Position numbers and translations under genes: made by a program | Notes under the pieces: model-generated | Databases searched by the model: none | What the model saw: only the letters and a program-made list of their open reading frames with translations | Told to the model about the DNA's origin: nothing | DNA from: Betaproteobacteria bacterium | Lineage (GTDB): Bacteria > Pseudomonadota > Gammaproteobacteria > Burkholderiales > Burkholderiaceae_C | Direction: 5' to 3' | Assembly (NCBI GenBank): GCA_016716535.1 | Contig: JADJWD010000005.1 | Location: forward strand, 248,001-312,000 | Length of the DNA: 64,000 bases | Shown here: positions 42,249 to 50,902 of the stretch, one piece after another | How positions within the stretch are numbered: position 1 is the stretch's first letter | Layout of the letters: each line of letters opens with the position of its first letter

Positions 42249-42650
42249 TCAGTGGTGGCCGCAGGAGCCGCCACCACCGCCCGACGTGGCCATCGCCGCG
42301 TCGCGGTCGAGGCCGGCGGCCTTCAGGCGATCGAGGTACTGCTGCCACAGCCCATCGGCGTTCGCGCCGAGGTGATGCAGGTAGTCCCAGGTGAAGATGC
42401 CGCTCACGTGCCCGTCGGTGAACTCGGGCTGCAGCGCGTAATGGCCCACCGGTTCGATGGCAACGATGCCGACCTCGCGCTTGCCCGTCTGCAGCACCTC
42501 CTGCCCGGGGCCGTGCCCCATTACCTCGGCCGAGGGCGAATAGACGCGCATCAGCTCGAACGGAATGCGAAAGGTGCGGCCATCGTCGAAGCCGATCTCG
42601 AGCACGCGCGAGGCCTGGTGCACGGTGACGTGAGTGGGGTTGACGGCCAT
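42249..42650 (-). CDS. DUF971-family protein
   Basis: 133 residues from ATG 42650. VHQASRVLEIGFDDGRTFRI, PFELMRVYSPSAEVMGHGPG and YALQPEFTDGHVSGIFTWDY are characteristic of DUF971, a fold related to the N-terminus of gamma-butyrobetaine hydroxylase. The C-terminus is Gly-rich with Cys and His (SGGGGGSCGHH), a possible metal site. It is co-directional with ubiE 22 bases downstream; a role linked to quinone or Fe-S metabolism is only inference. Confidence 0.9.
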   Translation of the reverse strand: MAVNPTHVTVHQASRVLEIGFDDGRTFRIPFELMRVYSPSAEVMGHGPGQEVLQTGKREVGIVAIEPVGHYALQPEFTDGHVSGIFTWDYLHHLGANADGLWQQYLDRLKAAGLDRDAAMATSGGGGGSCGHH

Positions 42651-42742
42651 GGTTGGCAGAGGGAAATCATGAAGGCGGCGCCCAGCCGGCGCCCGGGGGC
42701 GACGAGTGTATGCCCGCGGGATCAACCCCTCTCCAGCCTTCT

Positions 42743-43261
42743 CTACCCCTCGTCCTCCGGCGGCAAGTCGCCGAGCAGGCCGATCAGTTCGGCCAGCGTC
42801 GCGTAGAAGCGGTCGATGAAGTCGCGGCCGATGTGCGCTTCGAGCGCTTCGTAGACGGCCTCGATCTTCGGCGCCATCGCCGCGGCGAGCGCGCGGCTGC
42901 GCGGCGTGAGGCTGACCTTGACGCGCCGCTGGTCCTCGGCCATGCGCTCGCGGCGCACGAGGCCGACCTCGTCCATGCGCGCCAGCACGCCGGCCAGGCT
43001 CGGGCTCGAGATGCGGCACTGCCGGCCGATCTGCCGCGGCTCCAGCGGCCCGGCGTCGAGCAGCAGGCGCACGATGCGCCACTGCTGCTCGGTGAGGCCG
43101 TGCGCGTGCAGGATCGGCCGGAAGTTCGCGATGACGCTCTCGCGCGCCTGCAACAGCAGCAGCGGCAGGTTGCGGTGGCGGAACGTTGCCGAATCCGAGC
43201 GGCTGGAACGGCTCGATCGACCGGAACGGTTCAACAGGCCCGGAGCAGTCCGTCTTGACAT
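42743..43261 (-). CDS. hpaR: MarR-family regulator HpaR
   Basis: 172 residues if it starts at ATG 43261; GTG 43291 is an alternative, and the true start may be later because the first 30 residues are Arg/Ser-rich. HRNLPLLLLQARESVIANFR, HGLTEQQWRIVRLLLDAGPL and the winged-helix IGRQCRISSPSLAGVLARMD match HpaR, the repressor of homoprotocatechuate genes that responds to aromatic acids. It is divergent from hpaG1, with an operator-like inverted repeat between them. Confidence 0.88.
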   Translation of the reverse strand: MSRRTAPGLLNRSGRSSRSSRSDSATFRHRNLPLLLLQARESVIANFRPILHAHGLTEQQWRIVRLLLDAGPLEPRQIGRQCRISSPSLAGVLARMDEVGLVRRERMAEDQRRVKVSLTPRSRALAAAMAPKIEAVYEALEAHIGRDFIDRFYATLAELIGLLGDLPPEDEG

Positions 43262-43284
43262 CGACGCGGCAACACGAACAGAAT
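43255..43284 (+). promoter_or_regulatory. Candidate promoter of the hpa operon
   Basis: TTGACA (43255-43260) and CAGAAT (43279-43284) are spaced by 18 bases, a sigma-70-like pair with a perfect -35 box. It points toward hpaG1, 94 bases downstream, and overlaps the 5' end of hpaR. The inverted repeat at 43277-43311 covers its -10 box, as a repressor site would. Confidence 0.5.
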
Positions 43285-43311
43285 TGCTCACATCATAGTG
43301 AATTCGCTGTT
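43277..43311. promoter_or_regulatory. Candidate HpaR operator
   Basis: AACAGAATTGCTCAC (43277-43291) faces GTGAATTCGCTGTT (43298-43311). The outer AACAG/CTGTT and inner CAC/GTG pair around conserved AATT, with small offsets in between. The repeat lies between the divergent hpaR and hpaG1 genes and overlaps the proposed -10 box. Confidence 0.5.
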
Positions 43312-43377
43312 GGTGCGCGACCGTTTCGTTTTCGCGCCTCTGCTGATTTCCTCCTGCACCTTCGTGCGCATCACCTC

Positions 43378-44121
43378 ATGGCCCACTGGCGCCTTCCCTT
43401 CGATGACCAACGCCAGCGGCTGAGCGGCGTGGTCGTCGGCGCGCTGCTGAACGACCCGGCCGAGCTGCGCGCGCTCGGCGACGCGGTGCATCAGCCGCCG
43501 CACAAGGCGCCGCCGGTGGCGCCGGTGCTCGAAGTGAAGCCGCGGCACACGCTCGCCGCGGATGGTGCCGCGGTCGTGTTGCCGGCCGGCGCAGCAGGAT
43601 CTGACGAACTCGAAGTCGGCGCGTCGCTCGGCATCGTCATCGGCCGCGTCGCCTGCCGCGTCGCCGAACGCAACGCGATGCAGCACGTCGCCGGCTACCT
43701 CGTTGCGGCTGACTTCAGCCTGCCGCTGCCGGGGCAACAACCTCACTACCGGCCCTCGGTGCGTCTGAAGGCGCGCGACGGCTTCTGCCCGATCGGCCCT
43801 GCCGTCGTGCCCGCGGCCGCGGCGCCGGACGCGGACGACCTGGCCGTCGAGGTGACGATCGACGGGAACGTTGCCCACCGCCACCGCACCGGCCCGCGCG
43901 TGCGCGGCGTCGCGCGGCTCGTCGCCGACGTGAGCGAGTTCATGACGTTGAATCCCGGCGACGTGCTGCTGCTCGGCCGCGGCTACGGCGAACAAGGTGT
44001 GCCGCGCGCGCGCGCCGGCCAGCTAGTGCAGATCACGATCGCCGGCATCGGCACATTGCACTGCCGCGTCGTCGCCGAAGACGCCCAGACTGACACGAAG
44101 ATGCCGGAGCCGCGCGCATGA
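43378..44121 (+). CDS. hpaG1: HpaG1: N-terminal half of the HPC bifunctional isomerase/decarboxylase
   Basis: 247 residues from ATG 43378; no strong ribosome-binding site is visible. Fumarylacetoacetase-like fold: HKAPPVAPVLEVKPRHTLAA, GASLGIVIGRVACRV, VAGYLVAADFSLPLP, RPSVRLKARDGFCPIGPAVV and LNPGDVLLLG match the G1 subunit or half, in E. coli fused to G2 in HpaG. Acts in decarboxylation and isomerisation of the ring-cleavage product. Here G1 and G2 are separate genes overlapping by four bases. Confidence 0.9.
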   Translation: MAHWRLPFDDQRQRLSGVVVGALLNDPAELRALGDAVHQPPHKAPPVAPVLEVKPRHTLAADGAAVVLPAGAAGSDELEVGASLGIVIGRVACRVAERNAMQHVAGYLVAADFSLPLPGQQPHYRPSVRLKARDGFCPIGPAVVPAAAAPDADDLAVEVTIDGNVAHRHRTGPRVRGVARLVADVSEFMTLNPGDVLLLGRGYGEQGVPRARAGQLVQITIAGIGTLHCRVVAEDAQTDTKMPEPRA

Positions 44122-44891
44122 GAACCGCCCGCGTCGCCCATGCCGGCGCCATCCACCCCGCCGTGCCGCACGCCGCGGGCGTGCAACTCGCCGATGGCCG
44201 CGTGCTTGCCGAGCATGAGGTCGTCTGGCTGCCGCCGGTGGAAGCAGGAACGATCGTCGCGCTCGGCCTCAACTACGCCGACCACGTGAAGGAGCTCGCG
44301 CGCGAGCTGACGGTCACGAGCAAGGACGAACCCCTCGTCTTCTTCAAGACCGCCGGCGCCCTCGTCGGCCACCGTGGCCACACGGTGCGGCCGGCCGGCG
44401 TGCAGTTCATGCACTACGAGTGTGAACTCGCCGTCGTCATCGGCCGGCCGGCGTGGCGCGTCAAGGCGCGTGACGCACTGGCGCACGTCGCCGGCTACGC
44501 CGTCTGCAACGACTACGCGGTGCGCGACTACCTCGAAAACTGGTACCGCCCGAACCTGCGCGTAAAGAACCGCGACCGCGCCACGGCGCTCGGCCCCTGG
44601 CTCGTCAGCGCCGACGAAGTGCCCGACCCGCAGGCGCTGGCGCTGCGCACGTCCGTCAACGGCGTCGTGCGCCAGCAGGGCTTTACCTCGAACATGGTGC
44701 ACAGCGTCGCCGAGCTGATCGAGTACCTGAGCCACTTCATGACGCTGGCGCCGGGCGACGTCATCCTCACCGGCACGCCCGAGGGCGTCGTCAACGTCGA
44801 TGTCGGCGACGAGGTCGTCTGCGAGATCGACGGCATCGGCCGGCTCGTCAACCACCTCGTCGCGCCGGCGCCCGAAACCGCATCGACCTGA
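44118..44891 (+). CDS. hpaG2: HpaG2: C-terminal half of the HPC isomerase/decarboxylase
   Basis: 257 residues, overlapping hpaG1 by four bases (ATGA). Fumarylacetoacetase fold with VALGLNYADHVKELARELTV, EPLVFFKTAGALVGHRG, the metal-binding YECELAVVIGRPAWRVKARD, VAGYAVCNDYAVRDYLENWY and GDVILTGTPEGVVNVDVGDE. The metal-binding Glu residues and Asp are present. It likely pairs with HpaG1 as the decarboxylase/isomerase after the dehydrogenase HpaE. It precedes hpaE by 25 bases. Confidence 0.92.
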   Translation: MRTARVAHAGAIHPAVPHAAGVQLADGRVLAEHEVVWLPPVEAGTIVALGLNYADHVKELARELTVTSKDEPLVFFKTAGALVGHRGHTVRPAGVQFMHYECELAVVIGRPAWRVKARDALAHVAGYAVCNDYAVRDYLENWYRPNLRVKNRDRATALGPWLVSADEVPDPQALALRTSVNGVVRQQGFTSNMVHSVAELIEYLSHFMTLAPGDVILTGTPEGVVNVDVGDEVVCEIDGIGRLVNHLVAPAPETAST

Positions 44892-44916
44892 CTTCACTTC
44901 CACCGCTCCAAGCGCC

Positions 44917-46386
44917 ATGCACATCCGCCACCTGATCGCCGGCAAGCCGGTCGAAAGCGAGCAGACCTTCACCACCGTCAACCCGGCGACGCAGCAGGTG
45001 CTGGCCGAGGTGGCGCGTGGCGGCGCCGACGAGGTGAACGCGGCCGTCGCCGCCGCGAAGGCCGCTTTCCCGGCCTGGGCCGCGAAGCCGGCCACCGAGC
45101 GCGCGAAGGTCCTGCACACGCTCGGCGACCTGATCACGAAGCACGTGCCCGAGATCGCGGGCACCGAGACCGACGACACCGGCCAGGTCATCGCGCAGAC
45201 GGGCAAGCAACTCGTGCCGCGCGCGGCCGACAATTTCCACTACTTTGCCGAGATGTGCGTGCGCGTCGACGGCCACACCTACCCGACGCCGACGCACCTG
45301 AACTACACGCTCTTCCATCCGGTCGGCGTGTGCGCGCTGATCAGCCCGTGGAACGTGCCGTTCATGACCGCGACGTGGAAGGTGGCGCCGTGCCTCGCGT
45401 TCGGCAACACCGCGGTGCTGAAGATGAGCGAGCTGTCGCCGCTGACCGCGGCGCGCCTGGGTGAACTGGCGCTCGAAGCGGGCGTGCCGAGCGGCGTGCT
45501 CAACGTCGTGCACGGCTACGGCAAGGAGGCCGGCGAGCCGCTTGTCGCGCATCCCGACGTGCGCGCGATCAGCTTCACCGGCAGCACGGCCACGGGCAAC
45601 CGCATCGTGCAGAGCGCGGGGCTGAAGAAGTTCAGCATGGAGCTCGGCGGCAAGAGCCCGTTTGTCGTCTTCGACGACGCCGACCTCGCGCGCGCGCTCG
45701 ACGCCGCCGTCTTCATGATCTTCAGCAACAACGGCGAGCGCTGCACCGCCGGCAGCCGCATCCTCGTGCAGAAGAGCATCTACGCCGACTTCGCGGCGAA
45801 GTTCGCCGAGCGCGCCAAGCGCATCACCGTCGGCGACCCGCAGGACGAGAAGACGATCATCGGCCCGATGATCAGCACGCAGCACCTGGCCAAGGTGCGC
45901 CAGTACATCGACCTCGGACCGCGCGAGGGCGCGACGCTGCTGTGCGGCGGCCTCGACCGGCCCAGCTATGCCGCCGCGCTGCCGGCCGCGCTGGCGCACG
46001 GCAACTTCGTCTGGCCGACCGTCTTTGCCGATGTCGACAACCGCATGCGAATCGCGCAGGACGAGATCTTCGGGCCGGTGGCCTGCCTGATCCCGTTCGC
46101 CGACGAGGCCGACGCGATCCGCATCGCCAACGACACGGCCTACGGCCTTTCGAGCTACGTCTGGACCGAGAACCTCGGCCGCGCGCACCGCGTCGCCGCC
46201 GCCATCGAGGCCGGCATGTGCTTCGTCAACAGCCAGAACGTGCGCGACCTGCGCCAGCCGTTCGGCGGCACCAAGGCCAGCGGCACCGGGCGCGAGGGCG
46301 GCACCTGGAGCTACGAGGTCTTCCTCGAACCGAAGAACGTCGCCGTCAGTCTCGGCGCACACCACATCCCGCACTGGGGAGTCTGA
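44917..46386 (+). CDS. hpaE: 5-carboxymethyl-2-hydroxymuconate semialdehyde dehydrogenase
   Basis: 489 residues from ATG 44917. Aldehyde dehydrogenase family: LISPWNVPFMTATWKVAPCL, SFTGSTATGNRI (cofactor loop), FSMELGGKSPFVVFDDADLA with the catalytic Glu, and NNGERCTAGSRILV with the catalytic Cys. RQPFGGTKASGTGREGG is near the C-terminus. In this operon it oxidises the ring-cleavage semialdehyde made by HpaD. It is followed by hpaD 10 bases later. Confidence 0.94.
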   Translation: MHIRHLIAGKPVESEQTFTTVNPATQQVLAEVARGGADEVNAAVAAAKAAFPAWAAKPATERAKVLHTLGDLITKHVPEIAGTETDDTGQVIAQTGKQLVPRAADNFHYFAEMCVRVDGHTYPTPTHLNYTLFHPVGVCALISPWNVPFMTATWKVAPCLAFGNTAVLKMSELSPLTAARLGELALEAGVPSGVLNVVHGYGKEAGEPLVAHPDVRAISFTGSTATGNRIVQSAGLKKFSMELGGKSPFVVFDDADLARALDAAVFMIFSNNGERCTAGSRILVQKSIYADFAAKFAERAKRITVGDPQDEKTIIGPMISTQHLAKVRQYIDLGPREGATLLCGGLDRPSYAAALPAALAHGNFVWPTVFADVDNRMRIAQDEIFGPVACLIPFADEADAIRIANDTAYGLSSYVWTENLGRAHRVAAAIEAGMCFVNSQNVRDLRQPFGGTKASGTGREGGTWSYEVFLEPKNVAVSLGAHHIPHWGV

Positions 46387-46396
46387 GGAGAACGCC

Positions 46397-47329
46397 ATGG
46401 GCCGCCTTGCCCTCGTCGCCAAGATCACGCACGTGCCGAGCATGTACCTGAGCGAGCTGCCGGGCCCGCGCCAGGGCACGCGCCAGGACGCGATCGACGG
46501 CCACGTGGAGATCGGCAAGCGCTGCCGTGCGGCGGGCGTCGACACGATCGTCGTCTTCGACACGCACTGGCTCGTCAACGCCAACTACCACGTCAACTGC
46601 GCGCCGCACTTCAAGGGCACGTACACGAGCAACGAGCTGCCGCACTTCATCAGCAACCTGGACTACGACTTCCCGGGCAACGCCGCGCTCGGCCGATTAC
46701 TCGGGCAGGCCGCCAGCGATGCCGGCGTCGAGACGCTGGCGCACGACGCGACGACGCTCGCGCCCGAGTACGGCACGCTCGTGCCGATGCGCTACATGAA
46801 CGCCGACCGGCACTTCAAGGTCGTCTCGGTGTCGGCGCTGTGCACGTCGCACTACCTCAACGACAGCGCGCGGCTCGGCTGGGCGATGCGCCGCGCGGTC
46901 GAAGAGCACTACGACGGCACGGTCGCCTTCTTCGCCAGCGGCTCGCTGAGCCACCGCTTCGCGCAAAACGGGCTGGCGCCGGAGTTCGCGTTTCGGATCT
47001 GGAGCCCGTTCCTCGAACATCTCGACCACGAGGTGATCGGCATGTGGCGTGAAGGCCAGTGGGCCGACTTCTGCGCGATGCTGCCCGAGTACGCCGCCAA
47101 GGGCCACGGCGAAGGCTTCATGCACGACACCGCGATGATGCTCGGCGCGTTGGGCTGGAGCGCCTACGACGGCAGGGCGGAGATCGTGACGCCGTACTTC
47201 GGCGCCAGCGGCACCGGGCAGCTGAACGCGGTGTTCCCGGTGACGCCGCAGGACGGCACCGCGATCCCCGAGCCGCAGGCCTCGGCCGCGGCGGGGTACA
47301 AGAGCTTCGTCGCGGCGAACCGGTTGTAG
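46397..47329 (+). CDS. hpaD: 3,4-dihydroxyphenylacetate 2,3-dioxygenase (class III extradiol)
   Basis: 310 residues from ATG 46397 after a GAGGAG site. LVAKITHVPSMYLSELPGPR, VDTIVVFDTHWLVNANYHVN, YTSNELPHFISNLDYDFPGN, FFASGSLSHRF and GHGEGFMHDTAMMLGALGWS closely follow the E. coli HpaD pattern, including the His residues that bind Fe(II). It opens homoprotocatechuate. A C-terminal extension of about 25 residues after NAVFPVTPQ is extra. Confidence 0.95.
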   Translation: MGRLALVAKITHVPSMYLSELPGPRQGTRQDAIDGHVEIGKRCRAAGVDTIVVFDTHWLVNANYHVNCAPHFKGTYTSNELPHFISNLDYDFPGNAALGRLLGQAASDAGVETLAHDATTLAPEYGTLVPMRYMNADRHFKVVSVSALCTSHYLNDSARLGWAMRRAVEEHYDGTVAFFASGSLSHRFAQNGLAPEFAFRIWSPFLEHLDHEVIGMWREGQWADFCAMLPEYAAKGHGEGFMHDTAMMLGALGWSAYDGRAEIVTPYFGASGTGQLNAVFPVTPQDGTAIPEPQASAAAGYKSFVAANRL

Positions 47330-47363
47330 CGCGGCCACGGCGAACACCACGCGGAGCCCGTCG

Positions 47364-47813
47364 ATGCCGCACCTGGTGATCCTCTACACGCCGAACCTCG
47401 ACCGCCCCGCGGCCGAGGGCGGCACCGACATGACGGCGCTTTGCCGCGCGCTCGCCGACGTGATGCTGGCGCAGCGCGACGAAGCCGGCGCCGTGGTCTT
47501 TCCGCCCGGCGGCATTCGCGTGCTCGCCTACCCGGCCGCGCACTACGCCATCGCCGACGGCGGCGCCGCCGGCCGTGCCGCCGGCGGCAGCGGCGAGTAC
47601 GCGTTCGTCTACCTCAACCTGCGCATGGCGCGCGGCCGCAGCGCCGCCGTGCACGCCGCCTGCGGGCGTGCGCTCGAGGCCTGCGTGCGGCAGCACTTCG
47701 AGCCGCTGTTCGCGCGCGGGGGGGTCGGCGTGACGCTTCAGATCGACGAAGGCCACGAGGTCTTCGACGCGAAGATGAGCACGCTGCATCCGTTGTTTGC
47801 GAAGAAGGGCTGA
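47364..47813 (+). CDS. hpaF: 5-carboxymethyl-2-hydroxymuconate isomerase
   Basis: 149 residues. The mature N-terminal Pro of the tautomerase-like family is present (MPHLVILYTPNLDR). IRVLAYPAAHYAIADGG, YAFVYLNLRMARGRS and a final HEVFDAKMSTLHPLF follow HpaF. It isomerises the diacid after HpaE. A Gly/Ala insertion near residues 75-83 is extra. The hpaH start follows the stop by one base. Confidence 0.88.
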   Translation: MPHLVILYTPNLDRPAAEGGTDMTALCRALADVMLAQRDEAGAVVFPPGGIRVLAYPAAHYAIADGGAAGRAAGGSGEYAFVYLNLRMARGRSAAVHAACGRALEACVRQHFEPLFARGGVGVTLQIDEGHEVFDAKMSTLHPLFAKKG

Positions 47814-47814
47814 G

Positions 47815-48621
47815 ATGCCGCTCGACCCCGCCACCATCCAATCCCTCGCCCGCCAGCTCTACGAAGCGCGCAAGTCGCGCACGCCGCTGCGCCACTTCAG
47901 CCGCCAGCACCCGGGCATGACGGTGGCCGACGGCTACGCGATCCAGCAGGCCTGGGTGCGGCTCGAACTCGCCGACGGCCGCACGATCAAGGGCCGCAAG
48001 ATCGGCCTCACCTCGCGCGCGATGCAGCAGGCCAGCCAGATCGACGAGCCCGACTACGCGCCGTTGATGGACGACATGTTCCTCGCCGGCGGCGGCGACA
48101 TCCCGGTGAATCGCTTCATCGCGCCGCGCGTCGAGGTCGAACTCGCCTTCGTCCTCGGCCGCCCGCTCGAGGGGCCGGGGGTCACGCTCTTCGACGTGCT
48201 CTCGGCCACCGACTACGTGAGCCCGGCGGTCGAGATCATCGACGCGCGCATCGAGCAGTTCGACCGCGAGACGCGGGCGATGCGCAAGGTCACCGACACC
48301 ATCAGCGACTTCGCCGCCAACGCCGGCATCGTGCTCGGCGGCCGGCCGGTCAGGCCGCTGGACGTCGACCTGCGCTGGGTCGGTGCGATCTTGCACAAGA
48401 ACGGCGTCGTCGAGGAAACCGGCCTCGCCGCCGCGGTGCTGAACCACCCGGCCAGCGGCGTCGCATGGCTGGCCAACAAGCTGGCGCCGCACGGCGAGCG
48501 CCTGAACAGCGGCGACGTGGTGCTCGCCGGCTCGTTCACGCGCCCGGTGCACGCCGTGGCCGGCGACAGCTTCCACGTCGACTACGGGCCGCTCGCGTCG
48601 ATCTCGTTCAGGTTCGCTTGA
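47815..48621 (+). CDS. hpaH: 2-oxo-hepta-3-ene-1,7-dioate hydratase
   Basis: 268 residues from ATG 47815. Hydratase/decarboxylase family: PGMTVADGYAIQQAWVRLEL, GRKIGLTSRAMQQASQIDEP, DYAPLMDDMFLAGG, PRVEVELAFVLGRPLEGPG (metal-binding Glu) and PAVEIIDARIEQ. It adds water to the 2-oxoheptenedioate made upstream. The next step, HpaI aldolase, is not encoded after it: the operon ends here, against a convergent gene. Confidence 0.94.
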   Translation: MPLDPATIQSLARQLYEARKSRTPLRHFSRQHPGMTVADGYAIQQAWVRLELADGRTIKGRKIGLTSRAMQQASQIDEPDYAPLMDDMFLAGGGDIPVNRFIAPRVEVELAFVLGRPLEGPGVTLFDVLSATDYVSPAVEIIDARIEQFDRETRAMRKVTDTISDFAANAGIVLGGRPVRPLDVDLRWVGAILHKNGVVEETGLAAAVLNHPASGVAWLANKLAPHGERLNSGDVVLAGSFTRPVHAVAGDSFHVDYGPLASISFRFA

Positions 48622-48628
48622 CGCGCGC

Positions 48629-48640
48629 GCCCGCGCGGGC
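48629..48640. terminator. Small GC palindrome between convergent operons
   Basis: GCCCGCGCGGGC is a perfect 12-base palindrome inside the 22-base gap between the hpaH stop and the glycerate kinase stop. Its position suggests a bidirectional terminator, but there is no U-run and such GC palindromes can arise by chance in this composition. Confidence 0.3.
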
Positions 48641-48643
48641 ACC

Positions 48644-49984
48644 TCAGGCGATCAACACCGCCCGAAAGTCGTTGACGTTGGTGAAAGTCGGCCCCGGGAC
48701 GACGAGGTCGCCTAACGCCGCGAAGAAGGAGTACGCGTCGTTGCGGTCGAGGAACTCGGCCGCCTTCAGCCCTTGCGCCTCGGCGCGCGCCAGCGTGTCG
48801 GGCGTGACGATGGCGCCGGCGTTGGCTTCGATGCCGTCGATGCCGTCGGTGTCGGCGGCGAGCACGTGGACGCCGCTCTCGCGCTGCAACGAGATTGCGC
48901 AGCCGAGCAGGAACTCGCCGGCGCGGCCGCCGCGGCCTTTGGTTTGGCCGGGCGCGCGCGGGCGTACCGTCACCGTCGTCTCGCCGCCCGAAAGCAGCAC
49001 ACACGGCTTCGCGAACGGCGCCTGACGCCGCGCCACGGCGCGCGCCAGCGCCGCGTGCACCTTGCCGACCTCGCGGCTCTCGCCTTCGACCTCGTCGCTC
49101 AAGACGTGCGCCTCGATGCCGCACTCGCGTGCGAGTTCGGCTGCCGCTTCCAGGCTCTGCTGCGGCGTCGCGGTCATCTTGACCTCATGCCCGGCGAAGA
49201 TCGAAGCGCCTGGCTTCGGCGTCTCGAAGGCGCCGCTGACGAGGCCGGCCTCGGCGGCCGGCGGCAGCGTGATGCCGTACCGCCGGCAGATCGCCAGCGC
49301 GTCGGCGCAGGTCGTCGGGTCGGGCAGCGTCGGGCCGCTGCCGATGACCGCGGGCTCGTCGCCGGGCACGTCGCTGACGAGCAGCGTGACGACACGCGCC
49401 GGCGCGCACAGCGCCGCGAGCCGCCCGCCCTTGATCGCCGACAGGTGCTTGCGCACGCAGTTCATCTCGTCGATCGCCGCCCCGCTGGCGAGCAACGCCT
49501 TGTTCACCGCCTGCTTGTCCTCGAGCGTCAAGCCGGCGGCCGGCAGCGACAGCAGCGCCGACGCGCCGCCCGAGACGAGCGCGACGACGAGGTCGTCGGC
49601 CGTCAGGCCGCGCACGAGCGTGGTGATGCGCTCGGCAGCGGCGCGGCCGGCGGCATCGGGCACCGGGTGCGAGGCTTCGACGACCTCGATGCGTCCCGGC
49701 TTTGCGCGATAGGCCGGCGGCACGTGGTCGTAGCGGGTGATCACGAGGCCGGTCATCGGCGATGCGGCCGGCCATAGCGCGTCGAAGGCCGCGGCCATCG
49801 CGCCGCCGGCCTTGCCGGCGCCGATGACGACGGTGCGGCCGCGCGCGGGGGGCGCCGGCAGCCACGCCGCCAGGCTGTGCGCCGGCAACGCGCGCTGCAC
49901 CGCGCGGTCGTAGAGGGCGCGCAGGAAGCGCCGCGGCTCCTCGGCCGCCGAGATGCGTGGCAACGGCCGGCCCGGCTCCGTCAT
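48644..49984 (-). CDS. Glycerate 2-kinase (GckA/TtuD, MOFRL family)
   Basis: 446 residues. N-terminal DUF4147 part: VVIGAGKAGGAMAAAFDALW, VEASHPVPDAAGRAAAERI, LVSGGASALLSLPAAGLTLE and NCVRKHLSAIKGGRLA. C-terminal MOFRL part: VLLSGGETTVTVRPRAPG, GRGGRAGEFLLGCAI and LAADTDGIDGIEANAGAI. It phosphorylates glycerate to 2-phosphoglycerate; older annotations call it hydroxypyruvate reductase. It follows the tartronate semialdehyde reductase with a four-base overlap, so the two consecutive steps are translated together. Confidence 0.93.
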   Translation of the reverse strand: MTEPGRPLPRISAAEEPRRFLRALYDRAVQRALPAHSLAAWLPAPPARGRTVVIGAGKAGGAMAAAFDALWPAASPMTGLVITRYDHVPPAYRAKPGRIEVVEASHPVPDAAGRAAAERITTLVRGLTADDLVVALVSGGASALLSLPAAGLTLEDKQAVNKALLASGAAIDEMNCVRKHLSAIKGGRLAALCAPARVVTLLVSDVPGDEPAVIGSGPTLPDPTTCADALAICRRYGITLPPAAEAGLVSGAFETPKPGASIFAGHEVKMTATPQQSLEAAAELARECGIEAHVLSDEVEGESREVGKVHAALARAVARRQAPFAKPCVLLSGGETTVTVRPRAPGQTKGRGGRAGEFLLGCAISLQRESGVHVLAADTDGIDGIEANAGAIVTPDTLARAEAQGLKAAEFLDRNDAYSFFAALGDLVVPGPTFTNVNDFRAVLIA

Positions 49985-50874
49985 TGCGGATCCGGCGCCA
50001 CCGGATGCTTGGCCATCAGCTCGAGCGCCTTCACGAGCGCCGAGTGGTCGAGCTGGTCCCAGCCCTGCGCCTGCGCGGCCTGCATCAGCTGCGCCGCGCC
50101 GGCCGTCTGCGGCAGCGCCACGCCCAGACTCTTGGCGCCTTGCAGCGCGAGGTTCAGGTCCTTCTGGTGCAGCGTGATGCGAAAGCCCGGGTTGAACGTG
50201 CGCTTGATCATGCGCTCGCCGTGCACTTCGAGGATGCGGCTCGCGGCGAAACCGCCCATCAGCGCCTGGCGCACCTTCGCCGGGTCGGCGCCGGCCTTGC
50301 TGGCGAAGACGAGCGCCTCGCCGACGGCGGCGATGTTCAGCGCCACGATGATCTGGTTGGCGACCTTCGTCACCTGGCCGTCGCCGACACCGCCGACGTG
50401 CGTGATGTTCTTGCCCATCAGCGCGAAGAGCGGCTTGACGCGCTCGAACGTCGCCTCGTCCTTTGCGCCGACCATGATCGTCAGCGACGCGGCCTTCGCG
50501 CCGACCTCGCCGCCGGAGACCGGCGCGTCGAGGTAGTCGCAGCCGAGCGCGGCGATGCGCTGGCCGAACTCCTTGGTGGCGATGGGCGAGATGCTGCTCA
50601 TGTCGACGACCGTCTTGCCCTTCGACAAGCCGGCGGCCACGCCGCCGGCGCCGAAGAGCACCTTCTCGACGTCGGCGGTGTCGGGCACCATCAGGAAGAC
50701 GATGTCGGCGGCGCGCGCCACCTCTTCGGCGCTGGCGCAGGCCTTGGCGCCGGCGTCGAGCAGGGCCTGCGGCACCTTGCTGCGCGTCGTGACGAAGAGG
50801 TCGTGCCCCGCGGCGCGCAGGTGGCCGGCCATGGGCGTGCCCATGATGCCGAGGCCGATGAATCCGAGCTTCAT
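49981..50874 (-). CDS. glxR: 2-hydroxy-3-oxopropionate (tartronate semialdehyde) reductase
   Basis: 297 residues. The NAD loop KLGFIGLGIMGTPMAGHLRA; DYLDAPVSGGEVGAKAASLT; the substrate Lys in GDGQVTKVANQIIVALNI; and GFRITLHQKDLNLAL are typical of GarR/GlxR. It reduces tartronate semialdehyde to D-glycerate. It is downstream of hyi and upstream of glycerate kinase, the common glyoxylate-pathway order. It could serve both glyoxylate (Gcl) and sugar-acid (aldolase) routes. Confidence 0.95.
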   Translation of the reverse strand: MKLGFIGLGIMGTPMAGHLRAAGHDLFVTTRSKVPQALLDAGAKACASAEEVARAADIVFLMVPDTADVEKVLFGAGGVAAGLSKGKTVVDMSSISPIATKEFGQRIAALGCDYLDAPVSGGEVGAKAASLTIMVGAKDEATFERVKPLFALMGKNITHVGGVGDGQVTKVANQIIVALNIAAVGEALVFASKAGADPAKVRQALMGGFAASRILEVHGERMIKRTFNPGFRITLHQKDLNLALQGAKSLGVALPQTAGAAQLMQAAQAQGWDQLDHSALVKALELMAKHPVAPDPQ

Positions 50875-50902
50875 GGCTTGTAGGTGTCGAGTTAGGTGAT
50901 GA

